DNA of 64,000 nucleotides from JAJXWB01 sp046349085 (GTDB lineage: Bacteria > Pseudomonadota > Alphaproteobacteria > Rhizobiales > Beijerinckiaceae). A program made the translations under genes and the position numbers. The notes under the pieces were generated by a model that saw only the letters and a program-made list of their open reading frames with translations, searched no databases and had not been told where the DNA came from. Numbering within the stretch: the stretch's first letter is position 1; each line of letters begins with the position of its first letter. This document shows positions 40,984-49,597 of this stretch, piece by piece. The stretch covers positions 310,001 through 374,000 of the forward strand of contig JAXMDA010000002.1 in the NCBI GenBank assembly GCA_046349085.1, read 5' to 3'.

Positions 40984-41835
40984 ATGCGCGACGATCTTCA
41001 AGAAGCCATCCGGAACGCCTACGCCGTGTTCCCCGAGATGAAGTGGCGCGGCCGCAACGCGACGGTCTGTCCCTGCTGCGTGTCGGACCTCAACGCGCGC
41101 GACCTGGCGAAGACGCCGCGCCGCGAACTGACCGCCGATCTCGTCAGCGAATACCTGGGCTCGGCGCATCATGTCGACGAAGGCTCGGCGGGCCAGGAAG
41201 TGCGCCATTTCCTGCCGCGCATCTTCGAACTGCTGGCGGCGGGCGAGGAAGTCAGCATGTCCGGCAACGAATGCGCGCTCATTCGCCTCGGGCGCGGCGC
41301 GCTCGGCTGGGGCGAGGAAACCTATCGCGACGTCTGGTCGAAGCGCGAGGTCGACGCCGTCGAACGCTTCGTTCGGGCCTACTGGCTTGCCGTGCTCGCC
41401 GAGACGCCGGAACTGTTCCAGCGGCCCGAGACCGGCGAGATATTGTTCGACGACCACCTCGCGGAAGACACGCTGTGCATGGTCGCCAAGGGCGGCGGCG
41501 ATATCGCTGCGCTGCTCGCGCTGTGGGACGGGGAGACGACGCTCGCCGCCGCGCTGCATGTCGCCAGTCTGGTCAGCAACGCCATGGCGCGTCCCTGGGG
41601 GCGCAGGCCGTTGCTGGAAGAGGGCGCTCTCGGCAATCCGCACTGGGAGGATCAGGAGGAGGCGATGCGGATGGTCGTGGAATGGCTTCTGCGCCCCGCG
41701 CGATGCAAGCGCCTCCTCGACGCCTTTATGCAGACGCCGCAGAACTCGCCCGAAAGCGTCGTTCTCGCCGAGGCGCATGACGAACTCGAACGCGTCCTCG
41801 TCCTGCGGTGGAGCGGCGCGACGACCGGGGCGTGA
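40984..41835 (+). CDS. conserved protein of unknown function with a CPCC motif
   Basis: This 283-residue soluble protein has Cys29-Pro-Cys-Cys32 near the N-terminus (within TVCPCCVSDLNARD), a possible metal or redox site, then a helical body with VSEYLGSAHHVDEGSAGQE and PRIFELLAAGEEV. I do not recognise a named family. The ATG at 40984 has AGGAC a few bases upstream; the frame is open far into der but that part is not coding. It is 89 bp after der and 50 bp before vapB. The composition is like its neighbours, so it is not obviously foreign. Confidence 0.7.
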   Translation: MRDDLQEAIRNAYAVFPEMKWRGRNATVCPCCVSDLNARDLAKTPRRELTADLVSEYLGSAHHVDEGSAGQEVRHFLPRIFELLAAGEEVSMSGNECALIRLGRGALGWGEETYRDVWSKREVDAVERFVRAYWLAVLAETPELFQRPETGEILFDDHLAEDTLCMVAKGGGDIAALLALWDGETTLAAALHVASLVSNAMARPWGRRPLLEEGALGNPHWEDQEEAMRMVVEWLLRPARCKRLLDAFMQTPQNSPESVVLAEAHDELERVLVLRWSGATTGA

Positions 41836-41885
41836 CATAGCTATTGGCATCATTTGGTGCTAATTTCGTGCCTAGGAGAAAGCCG

Positions 41886-42077
41886 ATGCGCACCACGCTC
41901 GCTCTGGATGACGATCTTCTCGCCGCTGCTCAGGAATTTACGGGCATTCGGGAAAAGTCCGCGATTGTCCGCGAGGCGTTGCGTGCGTTGATCGAGCGTG
42001 AAAGCGCGCGGCGTCTTGCGCTCCTTGGCGGCAGCGAACCGAAGTTGAAAGCCCCTCCGCGCCGTCGTCCGAAATGA
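41886..42077 (+). CDS. vapB: VapB-type antitoxin
   Basis: This 63-residue protein begins MRTTLALDDDLLAAAQEFTG, a short beta strand and helix expected for a ribbon-helix-helix DNA-binding domain, then IVREALRALIERESARRL, and a basic proline-rich tail that would wrap the toxin. The ATG at 41886 has AGGAG a few bases upstream. It overlaps vapC by four bases (ATGA), the usual antitoxin-toxin coupling. It should neutralise VapC and repress its own promoter in the 50 bp upstream. Confidence 0.88.
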   Translation: MRTTLALDDDLLAAAQEFTGIREKSAIVREALRALIERESARRLALLGGSEPKLKAPPRRRPK

Positions 42078-42445
42078 TCCTCGTAGATACGTCGATCTGG
42101 ATCGATCATCTGCGGTCGGGCGACAAGGCGCTTGCGAACGCGCTCGGGGAAAGAGCCGTCCTGACTCATCCATTCGTTATCGGGGAAATTGCTCTCGGCA
42201 ATCTGCGTCAACGCGCGCTGGTCATGACCTTGCTACAGGGGTTGCCGACAGCGAGAGTTGCGACGAACGTTGAAGCGCTTGCTTTCATTGAAACGCACAA
42301 GTTGAGTGGAACCGGCATCGGCTTGATCGACGCGCATCTGCTTGTGTCCGTCAAATTGACGCCCGTGGCTAGGCTTTGGACACGCGATCGTCGCCTGCAT
42401 GAGATCGCGGCGCGGATGAAACTTGCCGCAGATAACGTGAGCTGA
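42074..42445 (+). CDS. vapC: VapC-type PIN-domain ribonuclease toxin
   Basis: This 123-residue PIN-domain protein keeps the acidic active site: Asp in LVDTSIWIDHL, Glu in VIGEIALGNL, Asp in GLIDAHLLVS and Asp in LWTRDRRL. VapC toxins cut RNA, commonly initiator tRNA or rRNA, in a metal-dependent way. It overlaps vapB by four bases and converges on the SDR gene with a 9-base gap. The module looks intact. Confidence 0.9.
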   Translation: MILVDTSIWIDHLRSGDKALANALGERAVLTHPFVIGEIALGNLRQRALVMTLLQGLPTARVATNVEALAFIETHKLSGTGIGLIDAHLLVSVKLTPVARLWTRDRRLHEIAARMKLAADNVS

Positions 42446-42454
42446 GCGGCTTTC

Positions 42455-43204
42455 CTACGCCGGCTCGCGAAAGCTCAGCAATCGCCCCTGCGGAAAATCG
42501 TAGAGCTTGCCGGTCTCGTTCCAATCCGGCGCGCACATGGCCACGATGGCGGGCGCCGCCGCATCCGGCGTCTTCAGCGTCATCGGATCTTCGCCCGGCA
42601 TGGCCTTGGCGCGCATCGCGGTGCGCAGCGGGCCGGGGTTGAACAGCATGACGCGGATGTTGGAGATGTTCTTTGTCTCCGCCGCATAGCTGCGGCCGAT
42701 CATGTCGAGCGCGGCCTTGGTCGTCGCATAGAGGCCCCAGTAGGCGCGGGGCTCCGCGCGCGTGCTCGCGCCCGACGACACGAATACCACCCGGCCGGCG
42801 TCCGAGCGCTGCAGCAGCGGATCGAGGGAGCGGATCAGCCGCCAGTTCGCGGTGACGTTGACCGAAAACACCTTGTCCCATTCGGCAGGATCGATGTGGC
42901 CGAGCGGCGACAGAACGCCGAGCATGCCGGCGTTGCCGACGAGAATGTCGAGCTTGCCCCAGCGCTCGTGGATCGCGGCGCCGAGACGGTCGATCGCCTC
43001 GTGATCGGCCAGATCGCAGGGGACCAGCGTCGCCTCGCCGCCGATCTTGCGGATTTCGTCGTCGAGTTCCTCCAGAGCGCCCTGCGTGCGCGCCAGCGCG
43101 ATCACATGCGCGCCGTGGCGGGCGAGTTCCAGCGCGACCGCATGGCCGATGCCGCGCGAGGCCCCGGTCACGAGAGCGATGCGGTTGGAAAGAGGCGAAG
43201 CCAT
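42455..43204 (-). CDS. SDR family oxidoreductase
   Basis: This 249-residue classical SDR has TGASRGIGHAVALELARHG at residues 14-32, LVGNAG in place of NNAG, and the active-site YATTK. The pattern ARTQGALEELDDEIRKIGG is like that of the YciK-type SDR encoded next to purF in many Rhizobiales, which suggests a conserved but undefined role. It lies 136 bp downstream of purF on the same strand. The substrate is unknown. Confidence 0.87.
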   Translation of the reverse strand: MASPLSNRIALVTGASRGIGHAVALELARHGAHVIALARTQGALEELDDEIRKIGGEATLVPCDLADHEAIDRLGAAIHERWGKLDILVGNAGMLGVLSPLGHIDPAEWDKVFSVNVTANWRLIRSLDPLLQRSDAGRVVFVSSGASTRAEPRAYWGLYATTKAALDMIGRSYAAETKNISNIRVMLFNPGPLRTAMRAKAMPGEDPMTLKTPDAAAPAIVAMCAPDWNETGKLYDFPQGRLLSFREPA

Positions 43205-43340
43205 GGACGAACTCGTGTGGGCAGGGGCGGGCGGACCCGACTGGGGGTCGGCCGCCTTCTAGCACGACCGGGCGGAATGTGCGCGAGCGCTCAAGTGTCG
43301 CGCCTTCGGGGGCGCCTTGAACGCAGCGTCCGGGGAAGCG

Positions 43341-44852
43341 TCAGCCGGCCTCGGCCAGCAGCGACAATTGCTGCTTGCCGTTGTCGCCGCCGACGTCGGT
43401 CAGAACCGTCGGATAGTCGCCGGTGAAGCAATGGTCGGTGAATTGCGGCCGCTGCGGATTGCGGCCTTCCTCGCCCATCGCCTTGTAGATGCCGTCGACG
43501 GAGAGAAACGCCAGCGAGTCGCAGCCGATATAGGCGCGCATCTCTTCGAGATTGTGTGTGGCGGCGAGCAGCTTGTCGCGCTGCGGCGTGTCGATGCCGT
43601 AATAGTCGGGATGGGTGATCGGCGGCGAGGAAATGCGGAAGTGAACTTCCTTCGCGCCGGCGTCGCGCATCATGCGCACGATCTTCACCGACGTCGTGCC
43701 GCGCACGATGGAATCGTCGATCAGCACGATGCGCTTGCCCGCCACCACGCTCTTGTTGGCGTTGTGCTTCATGCGCACGCCGAGTTCGCGCACGTTCTGC
43801 GTCGGCTGGATGAAGGTGCGCCCGACGTAGTGGTTGCGGATGATGCCGAGCTCGAAGGGAATGCCGGCCTGCTGCGCATAGCCGATCGCCGCGGGCACGC
43901 CGGAATCGGGCACCGGCACGATCACGTCGGCTTCCACATGGCTTTCGCGGGCGAGCTGCGCGCCCATCGCCTTGCGCACGTCGTAGACCGGGCGGCCGTG
44001 CACGACGGAGTCGGGACGCGCGAAATAGATGTATTCGAAGATGCAGGGCCGCGCCGGCTGCTGCGGGAAGGGCCGCAGGCTCTCGATGCCCTCGTCCGAG
44101 ATGACCACGACTTCGCCGTTCTGGATGTCGCGGACGAAGCGCGCTCCGATAATGTCGAGCGCGACCGTTTCCGACGCCAGAATGTACTTGCCGTCGAGCT
44201 CGCCGAGCACCAGCGGGCGGATGCCGAGCGGATCGCGCGCCCCGATCAGCTTCTTGTTGGTCAGCGCCACCAGCGAATAGGCGCCTTCGAGCTGGCGGAT
44301 CGCCTCGATGAAGCGCTCGACGATGCGCTGCTTGCGGCTGCGCGCCACCAGGTGCAGCACGACTTCGGTGTCCGAGGTCGATTGATAGATCGCGCCGTCG
44401 CGGATCAGTTCGCGGCGCAGCGTCAGGCCGTTCGTCAGATTGCCGTTGTGCGCGACGGCGAAGCCGCCCGACGAGATTTCGGAAAACAGCGGCTGCACGT
44501 TGCGCAGGATGGTTTCGCCGGTCGTCGAATAGCGCACGTGGCCGATGGCGCTGTCGCCGCGCAGGCCCTGCATCGTGCTGGCGCGCGAGAAATGGTCGCC
44601 GACGAGGCCGAGGCGGCGCTCCGAATGGAAGCGCTGGCCGTCGAAGGAGACGATGCCCGCCGCTTCCTGTCCGCGATGCTGAAGCGCATGCAGGCCGAGC
44701 GCGGTGATGGTGGCGGCTTCCGGATGCCCGAAAATGCCGAATACCCCGCATTCTTCGCGCAGCGTGTCGCCGTCCATGTCAAAATCCGACAGGCTGTGGC
44801 CGGGCGTCGGAAGCTGCCCGCTCGAGAAGGATTTGCTCGGGTGCTGCGTCAT
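43341..44852 (-). CDS. purF: amidophosphoribosyltransferase
   Basis: This 503-residue enzyme makes phosphoribosylamine from PRPP and glutamine, the first step of purine synthesis. A propeptide of 34 residues precedes Cys35 in EECGVFGIFG, the N-terminal nucleophile exposed by processing. The glutaminase domain has HVRYSTTGE and HNGNLTN; the phosphoribosyltransferase domain has IVLIDDSIVRGTT. It is 75 bp downstream of cvpA and upstream of the SDR, the usual alphaproteobacterial arrangement. Confidence 0.96.
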   Translation of the reverse strand: MTQHPSKSFSSGQLPTPGHSLSDFDMDGDTLREECGVFGIFGHPEAATITALGLHALQHRGQEAAGIVSFDGQRFHSERRLGLVGDHFSRASTMQGLRGDSAIGHVRYSTTGETILRNVQPLFSEISSGGFAVAHNGNLTNGLTLRRELIRDGAIYQSTSDTEVVLHLVARSRKQRIVERFIEAIRQLEGAYSLVALTNKKLIGARDPLGIRPLVLGELDGKYILASETVALDIIGARFVRDIQNGEVVVISDEGIESLRPFPQQPARPCIFEYIYFARPDSVVHGRPVYDVRKAMGAQLARESHVEADVIVPVPDSGVPAAIGYAQQAGIPFELGIIRNHYVGRTFIQPTQNVRELGVRMKHNANKSVVAGKRIVLIDDSIVRGTTSVKIVRMMRDAGAKEVHFRISSPPITHPDYYGIDTPQRDKLLAATHNLEEMRAYIGCDSLAFLSVDGIYKAMGEEGRNPQRPQFTDHCFTGDYPTVLTDVGGDNGKQQLSLLAEAG

Positions 44853-44927
44853 CCTACAAGCTCCATGCGAACATCGGTCCGCCTCTGGCAGTTCCTGTCC
44901 CCTGCGCCCCGCCTTCTCGTGCGGGGC

Positions 44928-45554
44928 CTATCTGCGCGCCGGCGCTCCGGGCGTCGAATCCGAGCGCTGGCTCGGCCGCGCCGGCGGCTGCGGCGCCCTG
45001 GAATCGTCGCCCTCTGCGGGCGCGTCTTCCGGCGGCGCGCCGGGCTTGTTCTTTTTCAGCTTGGCGAGAATGCTCTCCGGATCGTCCGGCAGCAGCGCCA
45101 TGATCTGGTCGCCCGTGACGCTGAGCAGCGGCCGCATCTTGGCGTTCTTCACCCATTCGGGCTGCGTCTTCTCGGGCACGAGCCAGTTGAAGAAGATGAA
45201 GGCGACGGCGCACAGCAGCAGGCCCCTGGCGGCTCCGAACACGAAGCCGAGCGAACGGTCGAGCGCGCCGACCTTCGAATCGAGGATCATGTCCGAGATG
45301 CGGACGGTGACAATCGAGACGACGATGAGCGCAACGAAAAACACGACGCCCGCGGCAGCCGCGAGCGCGATCGTGTCCTTCGATATGTAGGGCTTGAGAT
45401 AGGGAACCACCAGCGGGTGGAAATAGAGGGCCGCGAGCGCCGCCGCCGCCCATGAGGCGATGGCCAGAACCTCGCGCGTAAAACCGCGCAGCATGGCCAG
45501 CAATGCAGAAACGAAAATGACGCCGATCAACCCGAGATCGAGATAGGAAGGCAT
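44928..45554 (-). CDS. cvpA: CvpA family membrane protein
   Basis: This 208-residue protein has four membrane segments in its first 140 residues, beginning LGLIGVIFVSALLAMLRGFT, with the CvpA-type REVLAIASW and the amphipathic helix GFVFGAARG. The C-terminal 60 residues are proline- and alanine-rich and probably disordered. CvpA is needed for colicin V production and envelope integrity in other bacteria; its place upstream of purF is conserved. The ATG at 45554 fits; no strong alternative start was seen. Confidence 0.9.
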   Translation of the reverse strand: MPSYLDLGLIGVIFVSALLAMLRGFTREVLAIASWAAAALAALYFHPLVVPYLKPYISKDTIALAAAAGVVFFVALIVVSIVTVRISDMILDSKVGALDRSLGFVFGAARGLLLCAVAFIFFNWLVPEKTQPEWVKNAKMRPLLSVTGDQIMALLPDDPESILAKLKKNKPGAPPEDAPAEGDDSRAPQPPARPSQRSDSTPGAPARR

Positions 45555-45787
45555 GAAATCTTGGCCTCGCGCCGATGGGACCAGCTTGGAATGCGGCTCC
45601 GCGCGCCGCCACGCCGCCGCCAGAACAGGATTCGGGACCTCGGCGCGATGGCCGCCCTTATAATCGAGTCCGCTGGCTACGTCACCCTGTCCGCGCCCGT
45701 TCTCCGGCTGTCCCGCCCGCGCAAGAACCCGCGCCTGTGGACCGCCATTGTCTTCCCGCGCTAGCCTGACGCTCGGGAGGACCCTTC

Positions 45788-46717
45788 ATGAAACTGGCGC
45801 ATGGATTCGAGACGCCGCTCGTCATCTGCGGCCCGCTGCGCAGTCCGCGCCAGATGCTCGGCGAGCAGGAATACGGCGGCCACGCCTCGATCCACGACGA
45901 TTCCATGGCCGAGAAGCTCGGGTTTCGCGCGGGTCCGATCGAGGGGCCCACGCATTTCAGCCTGTTCCCGCCGCTGCTCGAACGCATATGGGGCCGCGAC
46001 TGGTATGAACGGGGCTGCATATCCGCGCACTATCAGAACATGGTGGTGGAAGGCGAGGAGGTTCGCGCCTTTGCAGAAATGCCCGCGCCGGGCGCGACCC
46101 GCACGAAAGTCTGGGCGCAGAAGGCCGACGGAACGCCCGTGCTGGAAGCCTCCGCGAGCATCGGCCCCGACCACGGCGAGACGCTGCTCGAAGCGCGCCT
46201 GAAGGGCCTGCGCCCGCCGGAAAGGCTGGTCATCCTGGCCGACTTGCGCGTCGGCATGAAGGGCGCGGAAGACGAGCGCGTGCGCATGGACGCCGACCAG
46301 AACATGGGCGCGCTCTACCCGTTCTCGCTCAGCCAGAAGCTCGCCGTCATCACCGAGACCTCGCCCTGGTATTCCAGTAGCGCCAATCCCTGGGGCCGGC
46401 CCATCGTGCCGCTCGAAATGGTTTCGGTGCTCGCGGAATATTCGAGCGCGAAGGCCAGGTTTCCGGTGAAGGGCCCGGCTGTCGGCCTCTTTGCCGATCA
46501 GGAGATCCGCATGATCGACGGGCCGCTGTTCGTCGGCGAGGACTATGTCATCCGCCGCGAGATCGCCGCCCTTTCGGAGAGCAAGCGCACCGAGAGCTAC
46601 TGGGTGCGCTCGCGCATCTACGACAGGACGGGGACGCGGCAGGTCGCCGAAATGCTGCTCAACCACGCGACGCTGAAGCATTCGTACGCGGGCTACGCGG
46701 AGGCGGCGAAGGCCTGA
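45788..46717 (+). CDS. double-hotdog protein, putative dehydratase-like
   Basis: This 309-residue soluble protein has two regions that look like hotdog folds: the first (about 25-135) contains FRAGPIEGPTHFSLFPPLLE and ISAHYQNMVVEGEEVRAFAE, like the MaoC/FAS1-type hydration fold; the second (about 215-300) has RTESYWVRSRIYD. A clear Asp-His hydratase pair (D-x4-H) is not evident, so catalysis is uncertain. The ATG has GGGAGGACC upstream. It converges on the acetyltransferase gene with 3 bases between. Function unknown. Confidence 0.65.
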   Translation: MKLAHGFETPLVICGPLRSPRQMLGEQEYGGHASIHDDSMAEKLGFRAGPIEGPTHFSLFPPLLERIWGRDWYERGCISAHYQNMVVEGEEVRAFAEMPAPGATRTKVWAQKADGTPVLEASASIGPDHGETLLEARLKGLRPPERLVILADLRVGMKGAEDERVRMDADQNMGALYPFSLSQKLAVITETSPWYSSSANPWGRPIVPLEMVSVLAEYSSAKARFPVKGPAVGLFADQEIRMIDGPLFVGEDYVIRREIAALSESKRTESYWVRSRIYDRTGTRQVAEMLLNHATLKHSYAGYAEAAKA

Positions 46718-46720
46718 CGG

Positions 46721-48052
46721 TCAGCGCTGCATCAAGCCCTTCGCCTTGCGATACACGCCCTTCGCGCCCGCCCGCAGGCCGCGCCGCGCCGCTTCGACCT
46801 CGCCCGCGATGGCGAAGCCGAGGCCCGGCCCGCCGATCAGCAGGCCGGCCATGCGACGGCGCCCCTTCCAGACCGCCTCGATCGAGCGCTCCCCGGGCGT
46901 CGTGCAGGAATCGAGCATGACGAAATCGGGGTCGGCGAGCATGAGTCTCGAGATTTCGACCATGAGCTGCGCGCCCGGCGAATAATCGGCATGACGCTCG
47001 TCGTAGGCGATCTTCCAGTAGAAGGCGGTTCCGCCGGAATAGACGAGGATGGCGGCGGCGATCGGCGCGCCGTCGAATTCGAGCGTCACGATTGCGCAGC
47101 GGTTGTCGCGCGCAAGGCCCCGCAGGAAGCCGCGCGCCAGCGCCAACGTGCGGATGGAGGAGGCGAGCGCGGTGCCGCGCCGGCCTTTCCAACCTGACGC
47201 CTCCAGCTCGAAAAAGACTTCCATCGCCGCTTCGACGGCGCCGCCGGCGGCGACGCGGGTGGCGACCTTTCCGGAGTCCGCGAGCTTCCGGCTCAAGCGC
47301 CGCAATTGCTTGCGCCGCCGCGGCGAAATCATCTGGTCGAGATGCGCCCCGGCGTACAGCGCGGCGCGCGCGCCGTCGTCGAATTCCAGGCAGTCGGCCG
47401 CCCGCAATTGCGCGGCGTGGCGGATGGCGTGCGCCGCCGCGCCGTTGCGCGGCGTCATGTGCAGGGCGAGCGCGCCGGCCCAGGGTCGTCGCTCGCCGAC
47501 CCAGGCGAGAAACGCCGAGAAGGCCTCGACCGCGTGGTCGCGATCGAGCAGCGGCGCGCCGAGCGCCATCAGCGGATCGCGCCAGGCGCGCGCCGGCGCC
47601 AGCGCGCCGAAACGGCCGGCAGGCGCGAGCGGCAGCGCGCCGATCATCCGCATCTTGCCGTCGATGAGCTTGCGCGCGACCAGCACCGTCGGCCGGCGCG
47701 ACGCGACGAGCTGCCGCGCGGCGGGCAGGATGAAGTCCGGCTCGAAGAACGGATTCGGCTCGGCCGCGCGCGCAGCGAGCCGCGCCCATGCGGCGCGGTG
47801 AATGCGCGCCGCGGCCATGTCGAGCGCTTCCACGTGGATCGCGCCATCGCGCAGGGCGCCGTCGCGCTGCTTCGCGCGCCGCTCGCGCGGACCCGTGAAC
47901 GGCGCCGCGCGTCGTTCGCGCGGACCGACCCATGGCTTGCGTCGCCGATCGGGCGCCTCCCCCGGCGCTGCGCTCGCATCGAACACGGTGGCTCCTTGCC
48001 GATAGAACGCGCCGTAGAACCGATGCCGGCGCGCCCCAAAACCCTCGGTCAC
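46721..48052 (-). CDS. CelD-like GNAT acetyltransferase
   Basis: This 443-residue protein matches the large GNAT_acetyltransf_6 (CelD/BioF2-like) group: a region with ISPRRRKQLRRLSRKLADSG, then FFELEASGWKGRRGTAL and PIAAAILVYSGGTAFYWKIA and YSPGAQLMVEISRLML. Such proteins probably transfer acyl groups to polysaccharide or amino-sugar substrates. A basic, low-complexity N-terminus of about 70 residues contains two copies of GPRERRA (residues 43-49 and 54-60). It starts at GTG without a clear ribosome site, so an internal start is possible. Confidence 0.8.
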   Translation of the reverse strand: MTEGFGARRHRFYGAFYRQGATVFDASAAPGEAPDRRRKPWVGPRERRAAPFTGPRERRAKQRDGALRDGAIHVEALDMAAARIHRAAWARLAARAAEPNPFFEPDFILPAARQLVASRRPTVLVARKLIDGKMRMIGALPLAPAGRFGALAPARAWRDPLMALGAPLLDRDHAVEAFSAFLAWVGERRPWAGALALHMTPRNGAAAHAIRHAAQLRAADCLEFDDGARAALYAGAHLDQMISPRRRKQLRRLSRKLADSGKVATRVAAGGAVEAAMEVFFELEASGWKGRRGTALASSIRTLALARGFLRGLARDNRCAIVTLEFDGAPIAAAILVYSGGTAFYWKIAYDERHADYSPGAQLMVEISRLMLADPDFVMLDSCTTPGERSIEAVWKGRRRMAGLLIGGPGLGFAIAGEVEAARRGLRAGAKGVYRKAKGLMQR

Positions 48053-48127
48053 AAGGATGCAGACAAACTTATTGAATTTCTTTTCCGCGAATTGCGGCGA
48101 GCGAGTTAATTCATCGCCGCGAGCGGG

Positions 48128-49558
48128 TTAATGCGCAGCTTCGCGCACGCGTTCGCGCTGCGGATTGCGCGCGGGCGCGGCCGTGGCGATCTCGGCGACC
48201 AGCGCCGAAATATGGCCGCAGCGCTGAAGACCGACGCCGGACGGCGCCTCCTCGCCCTTGTCGCCGGGCGGCGGCGGCAGCACGGCGCGCCGGAACCCGA
48301 GTTTCGCCGCCTCCTTCAGACGCAAGCCGGTATGGATGACCGGCCGGATCGCGCCCGAAAGGCCGATTTCGCCGAAATAGCAGGCGTCGGCGGGCAGGGC
48401 CGCGCCGGTCAGGGAGGAGACGAGCGCCGCCGCCGCCGCCATGTCGGCGGCGGGCTCCGCGATGCGCAGGCCGCCGGCGATCGACAGATAGACGTCGTGG
48501 CCGCCAAGTCGCACGCCGCCATGCGCCTCGAGCACCGCCAGCACCATGGAGAGGCGCTGCGAATCCCAGCCGACGACGGCGCGACGCGGCGTGCCGAGCG
48601 TGGTCGGCGTGACCAGCGCCTGGATTTCGAGCAGCATCGGGCGCGAGCCTTCCATGCCCGCAAGCACCGCCGCGCCCGGCGCGCCGGCCTCGCGGCCGGC
48701 CAGGAACAGGGCGGAGGGGTTGGCGACTTCCGACAGGCCGGCGCCCGTCATTTCGAACACGCCGATTTCGTCGGTCGGGCCGAACCGGTTCTTCTGCGCG
48801 CGCAACATGCGGAAGTGATGCGCGCCGTCGCCCTCGAACGACAGCACGGCGTCCACCATGTGCTCGACCACGCGCGGGCCGGCCACCTGTCCGTCCTTGG
48901 TGACATGGCCGACCAGCACGACGCAGCTTCCGGTCGTCTTGGCGAAGCGGATCAGCGCCTGCGCGCTGCCGCGCACCTGCGTGACCGTGCCGGGCGCGGA
49001 ATCGACGGCGTCGGTGAACATGGTCTGGATGGAATCGATGACGACGAGGGCAGGGCGCTCGCCCTGCATCAAGGTCGCGAGGATGTCCTCGACATGCGTC
49101 TCGGCCGCAAGCTGCACCGCGGCGTCGGCCAGCCCGAGACGGGTGGCGCGCATCCGGACCTGAGCCGTCGCCTCCTCGCCGGAAATGTACACGACGCGCC
49201 GCTTCTTGCGCGCCAGCGCGGCGCAGGCCTGGATCAGCAGCGTCGATTTGCCGATGCCGGGCTCGCCGCCCATCAGCAGGACGGAGCCCGGCACGAAGCC
49301 GCCGCCGGTCACGCGATCGAACTCACGGATGCCGGACACGATGCGCGGCGCCTCGGCGCTCTCGCCGTCGAGGCCCTCGAGTTTGAACGGTCGGCCCTTC
49401 GTTCCCTTGCCGGCCGTGGCCGCGCCGATCCCGGCCGCCGCCTGTTCCTCGACGATCGTGTTCCAGTCGCCGCAGGCCTCGCATTTGCCCTGCCACCTGT
49501 TGGTGACGGCGCCGCAGTTCTGGCAGACGAAGGACGAGCGGGAACGGACCATGAACAT
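48128..49558 (-). CDS. radA: DNA recombination/repair protein RadA
   Basis: This 476-residue protein has a four-cysteine zinc finger (CQNC with CEAC, residues about 13-34), a RecA-like ATPase with Walker A GGEPGIGKSTLLIQ, the RadA-specific KNRFG motif, and a C-terminal Lon-like domain (YLSIAGGLRIAEPAADMAAA). RadA promotes branch migration during recombination. The ATG at 49558 lies directly before the finger. A 39-bp gap separates it from the pirin gene upstream. Confidence 0.96.
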   Translation of the reverse strand: MFMVRSRSSFVCQNCGAVTNRWQGKCEACGDWNTIVEEQAAAGIGAATAGKGTKGRPFKLEGLDGESAEAPRIVSGIREFDRVTGGGFVPGSVLLMGGEPGIGKSTLLIQACAALARKKRRVVYISGEEATAQVRMRATRLGLADAAVQLAAETHVEDILATLMQGERPALVVIDSIQTMFTDAVDSAPGTVTQVRGSAQALIRFAKTTGSCVVLVGHVTKDGQVAGPRVVEHMVDAVLSFEGDGAHHFRMLRAQKNRFGPTDEIGVFEMTGAGLSEVANPSALFLAGREAGAPGAAVLAGMEGSRPMLLEIQALVTPTTLGTPRRAVVGWDSQRLSMVLAVLEAHGGVRLGGHDVYLSIAGGLRIAEPAADMAAAAALVSSLTGAALPADACYFGEIGLSGAIRPVIHTGLRLKEAAKLGFRRAVLPPPPGDKGEEAPSGVGLQRCGHISALVAEIATAAPARNPQRERVREAAH

Positions 49559-49597
49559 TTGTAGGCGGATTCGCCACGGCCGGCAAGCCGGACAGAG

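Noticed and set aside
45555..45787. A possible small gene in the 233-bp cvpA-hotdog gap
   Set aside because: Only short, Arg-rich frames without ribosome sites were seen; no conserved pattern was recognised.
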